The translations under genes and the position numbers were made by a program. The notes under the pieces were generated by a model that was not told where the DNA came from, ran no database searches, and saw nothing but the letters and a program-made list of their open reading frames with translations. Positions 5,827-12,856 of a stretch of 15,307 bases of DNA are shown piece after piece. The number at the start of each line of letters is the position of its first letter. Positions within the stretch are counted from its first letter, which is position 1. Location: contig JAYTWR010000144.1 of the NCBI GenBank assembly GCA_043743335.1, positions 1-15,307 on the forward strand, written 5' to 3'. The DNA comes from UBA5216 sp043743335. Its GTDB lineage: Bacteria > Pseudomonadota > Gammaproteobacteria > Burkholderiales > SG8-41.

Positions 5827-6825
5827 ATGAAAGCCATGTTGTTGCAGGGGTGTGCCGTTAAATTGTCGCTCGCGCTGTGCGGTGCGTTGTGTGCCGCAAG
5901 CGCGTTCGCCCAGACGGATGCGGCGCAGGATTTTCCGCGTAAACCGGTGCGTATCATCGTCGGCTTCACGCCCGGCGGCGGGCCAGACATCACGGCACGC
6001 TACCTTGCGCAAAAGTTGACTGAAGCCTGGAAACAACAGGTCATTGTCGATAACCGCCCCGGTGCCGGCGGCACGGTGGGGGCGAATCTGGTGGCGACCG
6101 CGAATCCTGATGGCCACACCTTATTGTCAGTGTCGTCGGCGCATGCGGTGGCGGCGGCGATATACGCCAAGTTGCCCTATGACACATTGCGTGATTTGTC
6201 GGGCGTGTCGCAAACAGCGATGTCCAAATACATCTTGGTGGCCGCGCCCGTGCTCAACGTGAAGTCGATCAAAGACTTGATCGCGGCGGCCAAAGCCAAG
6301 CCGGGACAGTTGAATTTTTCTTCGGCCGGCATGGGTAGCGGCACGCACTTCGCAGCGGAACAGTTCAAGGCTGCAGCGGCCATCAACATTGTGCATGTGC
6401 CGTACAAAGGCATCCCGGAAGCCTTGACCGAAACCATCAGCGGGCGTGTGCATTTGTTTATGGCGCCGATTGCCAATGCGATCAATATGGTGAAAGAAGG
6501 GCGCGTGACAGGTTTGGCAGTGTCGTCACCGCGCCGCGATGCGCTGCTGCCGGAATTGCCCACCATCGCAGAAAGCGGGCTGCCGGGGTTTCGCGCTGAC
6601 CTGTGGTTTGGCGTGCTGACTTCGGCGCAGTCGCCCAAGCCCATAGTCGCCAAACTCAATAGCGAAATCCGCCGCATTCTCAATGAGGCGGAACTCAAAC
6701 AGCGCTGGTCGCCGATAGGGCTGGAGCCCGCGCCGACCTCGCCCGCCGAATTCGACAAGCTCATCGCCGATGAAATCGCGGCGTTTACTACGGTGGCGCG
6801 CGCCGCCAACATTAAGGCTGAATAA
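5827..6825 (+). CDS. Bug/TctC-family tripartite tricarboxylate transporter substrate-binding protein
   Basis: From ATG 5827 the product is 332 residues, typical for Bug receptors. Residues 1-28 form a signal peptide with a Lys-containing N-region, a hydrophobic core and AFAQ at the cleavage site. Family landmarks follow: FPRKPVRIIVGFTPGGGPD (36-54), DNRPGAGGTVGANLVA (75-90), PDGHTLL (94-100), KLPYDTLRDLSG (115-126), HVPYKGIPEALTETISGRV (190-208), GLAVSSPRR (229-237) and an ending NIKAE. The protein should bind an organic acid in the periplasm. A longer frame from ATG 5764 is rejected because it would put 21 polar residues ahead of the signal peptide and overlap the promoter region. Pirin starts 4 bp after the stop, so the two are almost certainly co-transcribed. 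Confidence 0.93.
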   Translation: MKAMLLQGCAVKLSLALCGALCAASAFAQTDAAQDFPRKPVRIIVGFTPGGGPDITARYLAQKLTEAWKQQVIVDNRPGAGGTVGANLVATANPDGHTLLSVSSAHAVAAAIYAKLPYDTLRDLSGVSQTAMSKYILVAAPVLNVKSIKDLIAAAKAKPGQLNFSSAGMGSGTHFAAEQFKAAAAINIVHVPYKGIPEALTETISGRVHLFMAPIANAINMVKEGRVTGLAVSSPRRDALLPELPTIAESGLPGFRADLWFGVLTSAQSPKPIVAKLNSEIRRILNEAELKQRWSPIGLEPAPTSPAEFDKLIADEIAAFTTVARAANIKAE

Positions 6826-6829
6826 CATC

Positions 6830-7699
6830 ATGGCCATCCGCACCCTTCAGCAAGTCATCCCCTCGGTGCCCACGTCCGATGGCGCAGGCGTGAAACTGCG
6901 CCGTAGCATCGGCAGCCAGCGCGGGTTGTATGTCGATCCGTTTTTGATGCTCGACGAGTTTTCGACCGACAACCCTGACGACTACATCGCCGGCTTTCCC
7001 GCGCATCCGCATCGCGGTTTTGAAACCGTGACCTATATGCTCGACGGCCATTTGCTGCATGAAGATCACATGGGCAACAAGGGTGATCTCAAAAGCGGCG
7101 GTGCGCAGTGGATGACCGCAGGGCGCGGCATTATTCACTCTGAAATGCCGCAGCAAACCGAAGGCCGCATGCGCGGCTTTCAGTTGTGGGTGAATCTGCC
7201 CGCCGCTGAAAAAATGAAACCGGCGTGGTATCGCGACATCGAGCCGCATGAAATCCCGCAAGTCACGTTGGCCGAAGGCGGCACGGCGAAAATCATCGCT
7301 GGCTCGATCAACGTGGCCGGTGTCGTCACCGACGGCGTGATTACCGGCATTACCACCGACCCGATGTACCTGGATGTCGAACTGCCCAACGGCTCGCCGT
7401 TCAACCACTATTTGCGCGACGACTACAGTGCGTTTATTTATCTCTACGAAGGTCGGCTCAAGGTGGGTGCGCCCGGTGCAGAGCGCGCGCTGCCCACGCG
7501 CAGCGGCGGCGTGCTGTCGCCCGGCGACCAGGTGCGCGTGGTGGCCGATGAGGGCTACGCGCGGTTTTTGTTGTTGACGGGCAAGCCGATCAAAGAGCCG
7601 GTGGTGCAATACGGCCCGTTCGTGATGAACACGCATGCCGAAGTGGAGCAGGCGGTGCGGGATTATCAGAACGGTACTTTGGCGCAAGCGCCAGTGTGA
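6830..7699 (+). CDS. Pirin family bicupin protein
   Basis: The 289-residue protein matches pirin in length and layout. The N-terminal cupin holds the metal site: HPHRGFETVTY gives His59 and His61, and GRGIIHSEMP gives His103 and Glu105, equivalent to the His2-His-Glu ligands of pirins. QWMTAG (93-98) precedes the last pair, as in the family. A second cupin spans about residues 180-285. Bacterial pirins include quercetin 2,3-dioxygenase-like enzymes (YhhW) and proteins that modulate metabolic enzymes, so the cytoplasmic role here is open. ATG 6830 is chosen because it follows the Bug stop by 4 bp with AAGG at 6814-6817 and begins the conserved region. A co-transcribed acyl-CoA synthetase follows. 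Confidence 0.93.
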   Translation: MAIRTLQQVIPSVPTSDGAGVKLRRSIGSQRGLYVDPFLMLDEFSTDNPDDYIAGFPAHPHRGFETVTYMLDGHLLHEDHMGNKGDLKSGGAQWMTAGRGIIHSEMPQQTEGRMRGFQLWVNLPAAEKMKPAWYRDIEPHEIPQVTLAEGGTAKIIAGSINVAGVVTDGVITGITTDPMYLDVELPNGSPFNHYLRDDYSAFIYLYEGRLKVGAPGAERALPTRSGGVLSPGDQVRVVADEGYARFLLLTGKPIKEPVVQYGPFVMNTHAEVEQAVRDYQNGTLAQAPV

Positions 7700-7700
7700 A

Positions 7701-7720
7701 TGTAAGTATATGATTTTAAA
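7701..7720 (-). repeat. Dispersed AT-rich motif, copy 3 of 5
   Basis: On the minus strand this reads TTTAAAATCATATACTTACA, a full match to the TAAAATCAnnnA[G/C]TTA consensus. It starts 1 bp after the pirin stop and spans the first possible ATG (7710) of the synthetase. Confidence 0.65.
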
Positions 7721-9314
7721 CGAAAAAATGAATTATTCTATACCTCAAACGCTGACCGAATTGCTCAACCGCCGCGTCGCTTTAGGCGGCGTCGCCATCA
7801 TGGATCGCGATCAACCCGTGACCGCCGCCGCACTCGAAGACGAATGCAGGCGTGTCGCACAAGGCCTGCACGATCTGGGTGTGCGCGAGGGTGATCGCGT
7901 GGCATTGTGGATGCCCAATGTGCCGGCGTGGCTGGCGTGCTTTTTTGCGGTGGCGCGGCTGGGCGCGATTACGGTGGCGGTGAACACGCGCTTTCGGTCG
8001 AGCGAAATCGCCGATATCGTGGGCCGTTCCGGCGCAAAGGTGCTGATTTATTGGCCGGCGTTCAAGCACATTGATTTTGACGGCATCTTGCGCGACGCGG
8101 GCGTGCAGAAGCTCGATGGCTTACAAACCATCGTGGCGTACAGCGAAGCAGGCGATCCGGCGTTTGACCATCGCGCGCTCGGCAAGCCCGTTGTGCCGTA
8201 CAGCCAACTGACGCAGTGCGCGCCGTACGCGCACGATCACGCACGGCCGGATTTGGGCTGCTTGATTTTTACCACGTCGGGCACCACCAAGCTGCCTAAG
8301 TTTGTGCTGCATCATCAGGCGTCGATCGCCAGTCACGCCGCGCATGCCGCGCGCGGTTTTGAGATCGATCAGCCCGGTGCAGTAGGGTTACTACCCGTGC
8401 CGATGTGTGGCACCTTCGGCATGAGCAACGCGCTGATGCCGCTGGCGGCGGGCAAGCTGCTGGTGATGATGCCGACCTTCGATGCAGAAGTCGCTGCAAC
8501 AGCGATCAATCGCTACCAGGTCACACACACGCCTGCCACCGGCGATATCGTCGCGCAGTTGCGCGCGGTGCGCAGTGAGGCGATACCCTATCCGACTTTG
8601 CGCAGCGTGCTGGGCGTGCGCGCCGGGCAGGCGGCTCCAGCAGCGGCGCGCGGGATCAACATGATCGGGCTGTATGGTTCAAGCGAACTGCAGGCAGTGT
8701 TGTCGCGCCAGCCGACAGAGGCCAGCAACGAGCAGCGCGAAATCGGCGGCGGGCGGTTGGTCAACCCGGATTCCAAAGTGCGCGCACGCGATACCGTTAG
8801 CGGCAAAATCCTGCCGCACGGCGAGCGTGGCGAGCTGGAGTTCAAGGGATCAAGCTGCATGATGGCCTACTACGGCAACGCGGAGGCGACCCAGGCCGCG
8901 TTCACCGATGACGGCTATTTCAAAAGCGGCGATCTGGGGTACACCGTGGATGACCACGGCGACTTTGTGTTTTTGTCGCGTATCGGGGATGTGTTACGGC
9001 TAGCAGGCTTTTTGGTCAATCCGCTGGAAATCGAAGCCGTGCTCGACGCGCACCCCACAGTGGCGGTGAGTCAAGTGGTCGGCATCGATGGCCCGCGCGG
9101 CCCGTTGCCGGTGGCGTTTGTGCAGGCCAAGCCCGGCGCTGTGGTGCATGAGGCCGAGCTGATAGCGCATTGCAAACAGCAAATCGCCAACTACAAAGTG
9201 CCGCAGCATGTACTGCCGATCAACGAGTTTCCATTTACGCCGAGCGCGAACGGCAACAAAATCCAAAAAGCGAAGTTGCGTGAAATGGCGGCAGCGGCGT
9301 TGCAGGGCAAGTGA
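7710..9314 (+). CDS. AMP-forming acyl-CoA synthetase / AMP-dependent ligase (ANL family)
   Basis: The 534-residue protein carries the ANL adenylation motifs in order: phosphate-binding loop TSGTTKLPK (189-197), YGSSE (322-326), YFKSGDLG (403-410), RIGDVLRLAGFLVNPLEIE (424-442, hinge and adenylate contacts) and a C-terminal NGNKIQKAKL (514-523) with the lysine used for adenylation. It should activate a carboxylic acid with ATP and form its CoA thioester in the cytoplasm, perhaps the acid imported with the help of the upstream Bug protein. The P-loop has Lys194 where most members have Gly. Two starts are possible: ATG 7710, inside a dispersed repeat, or ATG 7728 (528 residues); neither has a clear ribosome site. 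The earlier frame start at 7635 overlaps pirin and is unlikely. Confidence 0.9.
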   Translation: MILNEKMNYSIPQTLTELLNRRVALGGVAIMDRDQPVTAAALEDECRRVAQGLHDLGVREGDRVALWMPNVPAWLACFFAVARLGAITVAVNTRFRSSEIADIVGRSGAKVLIYWPAFKHIDFDGILRDAGVQKLDGLQTIVAYSEAGDPAFDHRALGKPVVPYSQLTQCAPYAHDHARPDLGCLIFTTSGTTKLPKFVLHHQASIASHAAHAARGFEIDQPGAVGLLPVPMCGTFGMSNALMPLAAGKLLVMMPTFDAEVAATAINRYQVTHTPATGDIVAQLRAVRSEAIPYPTLRSVLGVRAGQAAPAAARGINMIGLYGSSELQAVLSRQPTEASNEQREIGGGRLVNPDSKVRARDTVSGKILPHGERGELEFKGSSCMMAYYGNAEATQAAFTDDGYFKSGDLGYTVDDHGDFVFLSRIGDVLRLAGFLVNPLEIEAVLDAHPTVAVSQVVGIDGPRGPLPVAFVQAKPGAVVHEAELIAHCKQQIANYKVPQHVLPINEFPFTPSANGNKIQKAKLREMAAAALQGK

Positions 9315-9346
9315 CATGGCATGGCTATGTTCCGTTGAGCTTGCAA

Positions 9347-10336
9347 TCACTCCAGCTTGATACCCTGTTCTTTGATGAGTTTGTCCCACACCGCAAAATC
9401 TTTTTTCAGAAACGCAGCCAGGCTGTCGGTGGTGCCGGTGCCGGCATCAATGCTGGCGGCGGCGAAGCGTTCTTTCACTTCGCTGGATTCCAGTGCTTTG
9501 GTCATGTCGCTCGCGAGCCGATCGACGATGGGGCGCGGCGTGCCAGCCGGCGCGAACAGGGCTACCCAAACGTACACGTCGAAGCCTGCGTAGCCTGACT
9601 CGGCCACACTCGGCAGATGGGGCATGGCGGGCCAGCGCTTTTCGCTGGTGACGGCAATCGCGCGCAGCTTGCCGGAATCAATGTGCGGTTTGGAGACGAT
9701 GGGTGCGGTAAAACTCAACATCACGTGGCCGCCGATCTGATCGACCATCAACGGCCCCGCGCCTTTGTACGCCACGTGCAAAATGTTTGAGCCGGTGCGG
9801 GCTTTGAACAATTCCCCGGCAAGATGTGATGACGTGCCGGGGCCGGGCGAGCCGTACGAGAGTTGCCCCGGCTGCGCTTTGGCGAGCGCAATCAAATCTT
9901 TGGCAGTGCGCACCGGCAATTGCGGATGCGCCACCACCATATTGGGTGACGTGGCCATCATGCCGATGGGCGCGAAATCACGGAACGGATCGTACGGCAG
10001 CTTGCGATACAAACTCGCATTCATGATGAGCGAATTGTTTGCCGCCAGCAGCGTGTAACCGTCGGGCGGTGTTTTCGCCGCGAGCTCCGCGCCGACGTTA
10101 CCGCCCGCGCCGGCGCGGTTGTCGATAATCAGGTTTTGGCCCAGCAGCGCAGGCAACCGCGTGTTCAGGGTGCGCATCGCGATATCGTTGGCGCCGCCCG
10201 GCGGAAACGGCACGATGACGCGTATGGGCTTGGCAGGATAGCCCTGCGCAAGGGCGGCAGTGCCCGCGGCGAGCAGTAGCGTAGATGCCGCTGCGCGCAC
10301 GCAGGCGGGCATGAGCGTTTTGTGCAGGGTGTTCAT
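9347..10336 (-). CDS. Bug/TctC-family tripartite tricarboxylate transporter substrate-binding protein
   Basis: A 329-residue receptor with a signal peptide ending TAALAQ (cleavage after Ala30), then YPAKPIRVIVPFPPGGANDI (33-52), DNRAGAGGNVGAELAAK (72-88), PDGYTLL (91-97), KLPYDPFRDFAPIG, HVAYKGAGPLMVDQIGGHV and KLRAIAVTSEKRW, and the family-type ending GIKLE. This is the closest to a textbook Bug protein in the window. Its ligand is presumably an organic acid; the PGGAND loop and VAYKGAG loop line the cleft in known structures. It is the last gene of a minus-strand series after the methyltransferase and flavin-reductase-like genes, 88 bp downstream of the latter with its own AT-rich leader. 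It converges on the acyl-CoA synthetase across only 32 bp, with no obvious terminator. Confidence 0.94.
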   Translation of the reverse strand: MNTLHKTLMPACVRAAASTLLLAAGTAALAQGYPAKPIRVIVPFPPGGANDIAMRTLNTRLPALLGQNLIIDNRAGAGGNVGAELAAKTPPDGYTLLAANNSLIMNASLYRKLPYDPFRDFAPIGMMATSPNMVVAHPQLPVRTAKDLIALAKAQPGQLSYGSPGPGTSSHLAGELFKARTGSNILHVAYKGAGPLMVDQIGGHVMLSFTAPIVSKPHIDSGKLRAIAVTSEKRWPAMPHLPSVAESGYAGFDVYVWVALFAPAGTPRPIVDRLASDMTKALESSEVKERFAAASIDAGTGTTDSLAAFLKKDFAVWDKLIKEQGIKLE

Positions 10337-10346
10337 AAATTAACTC

Positions 10347-10366
10347 AATAAAATCAATCAGTTATG
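10347..10366 (+). repeat. Dispersed AT-rich motif, copy 4 of 5
   Basis: AATAAAATCAATCAGTTATG lies in the leader of the minus-strand Bug gene, 10 bp upstream of its ATG. It matches copy 5 (14046-14065) at 18 of 20 positions, and both precede a Bug gene although in opposite orientation to it. Confidence 0.65.
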
Positions 10367-10368
10367 AT

Positions 10369-10386
10369 GGATATGCTGGATATGCT
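10369..10386. repeat. 9-bp tandem duplication in a Bug gene leader
   Basis: GGATATGCT occurs twice in tandem (10369-10377 and 10378-10386), directly beside the dispersed AT-rich motif and about 35 bp upstream of the Bug start. Confidence 0.7.
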
Positions 10387-10414
10387 GGTTATCGGCATCA
10401 CGGTTTAAACGCCA

Positions 10415-10438
10415 TTAAGCGCGCTTAAGCACGCTTAA
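10415..10438. repeat. Palindromic tandem repeat at the 3' end of the flavin-reductase-like gene
   Basis: TTAAGCGCGCTTAA (10415-10428) is a perfect 14-bp palindrome and overlaps TTAAGCACGCTTAA (10425-10438), a near-palindrome. On the minus strand this is two 10-bp units TTAAGCGYGC plus TTAA. The second TTAA contains the TAA stop (10425-10427). It could be a protein-binding site or a slippage product; there is no U-tract to make it a terminator. Confidence 0.65.
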
Positions 10439-11111
10439 CGGCCCTAGGCATACCGTCCAGCCCTTGGGTGTTTTTCACATCTTTCCAAAAGGGCCGCGCC
10501 ACGTTCACCAGTTCGCCCAACTGCGCGTAGCCGGAACCCGACAGTCGGCACACCGGGTCGAGTAAACGCGGATCAATGCGGCCATCCTTCCACACGCCCG
10601 GTGTTACGTGCGTATGCACAATGCGCCCCAGCACGATATTGGTGTTGTGGTCGTTGATGATTTGTTTCACTTCGCACTCGATGTGCGCACGCGCCTCAAG
10701 CACACGAAACGGCTTCACTTTGGCCGACGGCGCGGCCGTCAGGCCCGCCCAGCCGAATTCGCTTTCGTCGCGCGGGAAATCCGCTGCGGTGAAATTCATT
10801 TGTTCCAGCACGTGCATGGTCACAATGTTGGCGACGAACTGCGGCACCTCGCCCAGATTGCGCAGGCTATCCTTGATGCCAGTCGACGCAAACGCCACAT
10901 AGGGGGGGTCATTGCCCATCATGTTGAAATACGAATACGGCGCAACATTGCTCACGCCCGCAGCGGAGATGGTGGAAATCCAGCCGATGGGGCGCGGCAC
11001 AACCAGTGCGGTCATCAGGTGATAAAACTCCTGCGCCTGCCACTCGCCGGGGCTGACTTCGAGATCGCGATCGAGGGTTTGCGGTGGAGCGCTGTGTGAT
11101 GCGGTCATCAT
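10425..11111 (-). CDS. Flavin reductase-like FMN-binding protein
   Basis: The 228-residue product matches the flavin-reductase-like (FMN-binding split barrel, DIM6/NTAB) family. RPIGWIST (40-47), GVSNVAPYSYFNMMG (52-66) and DPPYVAFAS (68-76) are the flavin-binding core strands, followed by KDSLRNLGEVPQFVANIV (80-97). Such proteins bind FMN and act as NAD(P)H:flavin reductases for two-component oxygenases or as flavoenzymes in their own right. No oxygenase partner is visible here, so the role is open. ATG 11111 and ATG 11108 are both in frame; AGGA at 11115-11118 (minus strand) is 3 nt from the first and 6 nt from the second, so Met2 may be the real start. A heptamer tandem repeat lies immediately upstream. 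Probably transcribed with the downstream Bug gene. Confidence 0.88.
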   Translation of the reverse strand: MMTASHSAPPQTLDRDLEVSPGEWQAQEFYHLMTALVVPRPIGWISTISAAGVSNVAPYSYFNMMGNDPPYVAFASTGIKDSLRNLGEVPQFVANIVTMHVLEQMNFTAADFPRDESEFGWAGLTAAPSAKVKPFRVLEARAHIECEVKQIINDHNTNIVLGRIVHTHVTPGVWKDGRIDPRLLDPVCRLSGSGYAQLGELVNVARPFWKDVKNTQGLDGMPRAVKRA

Positions 11112-11120
11112 TCATCCTTT

Positions 11121-11155
11121 TGTTTATTGTTTATTGTTTATTGTCTATTGTCGAT
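11121..11155. repeat. Heptanucleotide tandem repeat (TGTTTAT-type, 5 units)
   Basis: Three perfect TGTTTAT units (11121-11141) are followed by TGTCTAT and TGTCGAT. The array begins 3 bp upstream of the AGGA ribosome site of the flavin-reductase-like gene, so it occupies its leader or promoter. On the gene strand it reads as repeated ATAAACA. Confidence 0.85.
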
Positions 11156-11189
11156 TGAACAAAAATGGTAGCACGAACCTTGTGGCGTG

Positions 11190-12644
11190 CTAAACCAGTA
11201 ACCCCAAATTCATCAATTCCGCCACCTGACCCGCATCGGGCGTGGCACCGGATTTCACCTGTTGCACTTGTTCTGGCGTCAATTGCACCAAGCCGTGCAG
11301 CACATTGGTCACCACATTGCCGCGCCCGGCGTGCCAGCGTGCGTAGGGCGCAACGCGTGCGGATGCAGCAGCGGGACGCGCCATGGGTTCACCGTGCAGC
11401 GTGATCACGCCTTGCCCCAGCAGCACCGCCAGTTCCGCGGCCACGTACTGTGCGGCGTCCAGCGCAATGCCGGCCGTGCGCGCGAACGTGGCAACGGCAT
11501 CCACGATGTGCGTAAACGGCACGGTGTAAGGGCTGGCCGCGACCATGGCGTCGATCATTACCTTGGCGTGCGCCTGATGTGCGTTGATTTGCCGGCCCAG
11601 CACGTCGCTATAAACCGCGTGCGCTGTGGGCTGCGGCGTTTGGGTAGTCTGCAGGGCGATCTCGGCGGTAGCCGGTTTCAGTTGCGCGCTGATGTGCAGA
11701 TCACGATAGCTGTTGGCGGAGAGCGCACGTTGCACAAAAGGGGAGCGGTCTGCGCGGATTAGCAGCGTCTGGCGGAAGGCGCGGTTGGTGAGCAAATCGA
11801 CGTATTGCTCGCAGGCAATGATGTTGCCGTCTGAAATTTGCCGCGCGGTGTTGGCAAGATCGGGGCCGTGGCGGTCGGGCAGCATGTCCGATAGCGACGA
11901 TTCGCCCAAATACGACAGCCCGTATTTGGCTGAAGCCGCGACGAATTCGTGAAAGTAACAGGGCCGGTTATTCGGCTCAAGATGCTCGTGATAAATGTAG
12001 CTGTCCGAGCAGCGCATCAGCAGATTGGCCTCTTCCGCCAGCAGCCGGCCGAACGCCGCCTGATTGTTCTCGTGCAGCTTGGCGGCGTACTGCAAAATGG
12101 CGCGCGCCTGCGCGAGTTTGGTGGTTTTCTCTTTGAGGTGGCCGACGTGAAACAACATCATTTCACGCACCACCTCGCGCATTTTCCAGCCGGGGTAAAC
12201 GTTGTAGCTGATGTAGCCCACGCCGTTCGGTGAAAGCTGCCTGCCATAGAGTTCGAGCATCGCGCTTTGCACATCAGGCGGTATCCAGCTATAGACGCCA
12301 TGGGTGATGATGTAGTCGTACTGTGCAGATTCTTTCGCCAATTCGAGAATATTGGCTTGGCGAAAGGTCACATTTTTGACGCCGAGTTCATCGCGAATCT
12401 GGTTGGCGTAATTGATGTGCACCTGCGACAAATCGACGCCGGTAAATTGCGCGGACGGATAGTGCAGCGCCATCGGTAGCAAATTGCCGCCGAACGAGCA
12501 GCCCAGTTCCAGCACGCGTGCGTGGGCGAGATCCGGCGCGGGCAGGCCGAAGAGTTTTGCCATGCCGCTCATGCGCGCGGGGTGAGATTGCGCGAAGGGG
12601 AATGACTCGTAAGGCAGATCGTCGTAACTGTTTGGTTCGCTCAT
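11190..12644 (-). CDS. Class I SAM-dependent methyltransferase with methyltransferase regulatory domain (PKMT-like)
   Basis: The 484-residue protein begins with YDDLPYESFPFAQSHPARM (7-25), the conserved lead-in of this family. A Rossmann methyltransferase domain follows: motif I VLELGCSFGGNLLPMA (44-59), acidic motif II GVDLS (69-73, Asp71), then ANIL (97-100) and DYIITHGVYSWIP (110-122). The middle third, containing HLEPNNRPCYFHEFVAASAKYGLSYLGES, matches the methyltransferase regulatory domain, and the rest resembles the C-terminal region of rickettsial-type protein lysine methyltransferases. It is likely cytoplasmic, transferring methyl from SAM to a protein or small molecule; the acceptor is unknown. 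CATAAT (minus strand, 12674-12679) is a possible -10. Divergent from the cyclase gene across 212 bp; followed after 78 bp by the flavin-reductase-like gene. Confidence 0.88.
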   Translation of the reverse strand: MSEPNSYDDLPYESFPFAQSHPARMSGMAKLFGLPAPDLAHARVLELGCSFGGNLLPMALHYPSAQFTGVDLSQVHINYANQIRDELGVKNVTFRQANILELAKESAQYDYIITHGVYSWIPPDVQSAMLELYGRQLSPNGVGYISYNVYPGWKMREVVREMMLFHVGHLKEKTTKLAQARAILQYAAKLHENNQAAFGRLLAEEANLLMRCSDSYIYHEHLEPNNRPCYFHEFVAASAKYGLSYLGESSLSDMLPDRHGPDLANTARQISDGNIIACEQYVDLLTNRAFRQTLLIRADRSPFVQRALSANSYRDLHISAQLKPATAEIALQTTQTPQPTAHAVYSDVLGRQINAHQAHAKVMIDAMVAASPYTVPFTHIVDAVATFARTAGIALDAAQYVAAELAVLLGQGVITLHGEPMARPAAASARVAPYARWHAGRGNVVTNVLHGLVQLTPEQVQQVKSGATPDAGQVAELMNLGLLV

Positions 12645-12710
12645 GGTGACACTCGTTGAAAAGGAATGACCGGATTATGAACGATGCGGCGCGTTTGCGC
12701 CCCTTGCTGC

Positions 12711-12764
12711 GTGGGGTGGCGTGGGGTGGCGTGGGGTGGCGTGCGCTGCCGCGTGCTGCCGCGT
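12711..12764. repeat. Decamer tandem repeats in a divergent intergenic region
   Basis: GTGGGGTGGC occurs three times perfectly at 12711-12740. Degenerate units follow in the same 10-bp phase, including GCTGCCGCGT twice at 12745-12764. The array lies between the divergent methyltransferase and cyclase genes and ends just before the cyclase -35 candidate. Confidence 0.9.
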
Positions 12765-12767
12765 GCG

Positions 12768-12796
12768 TTGACCGTCGCGCAGGCCGCCGCTAGACT
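12768..12796 (+). promoter_or_regulatory. Candidate sigma70 promoter for the cyclase gene
   Basis: TTGACC (12768-12773, 5/6), an exact 17-bp spacer and TAGACT (12791-12796, 4/6). Initiation is expected near 12803, giving a leader of about 54 nt. This is the best promoter match I found in the window. Confidence 0.55.
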
Positions 12797-12801
12797 GCTT
12801 G

Positions 12802-12816
12802 CGTAACGTAACGTAA
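12802..12816. repeat. Pentamer tandem repeat (CGTAA x3)
   Basis: Three perfect CGTAA units start at the predicted transcription start of the cyclase gene and so fall in its 5' leader. Confidence 0.85.
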
Positions 12817-12856
12817 CGCATGTCACGATTCCCACACCGATACCGGAGCATTCCGC

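Noticed and set aside
6812..7687. A 291-codon minus-strand open frame opposite the pirin gene
   Set aside because: The composition is typical of antisense to a GC-rich gene, rich in His and Arg, with no motif; the plus-strand pirin is unambiguous.
7635..7709. Upstream start for the acyl-CoA synthetase
   Set aside because: It overlaps the end of pirin in another frame, and its residues do not resemble the family; ATG 7710 or 7728 fits better.
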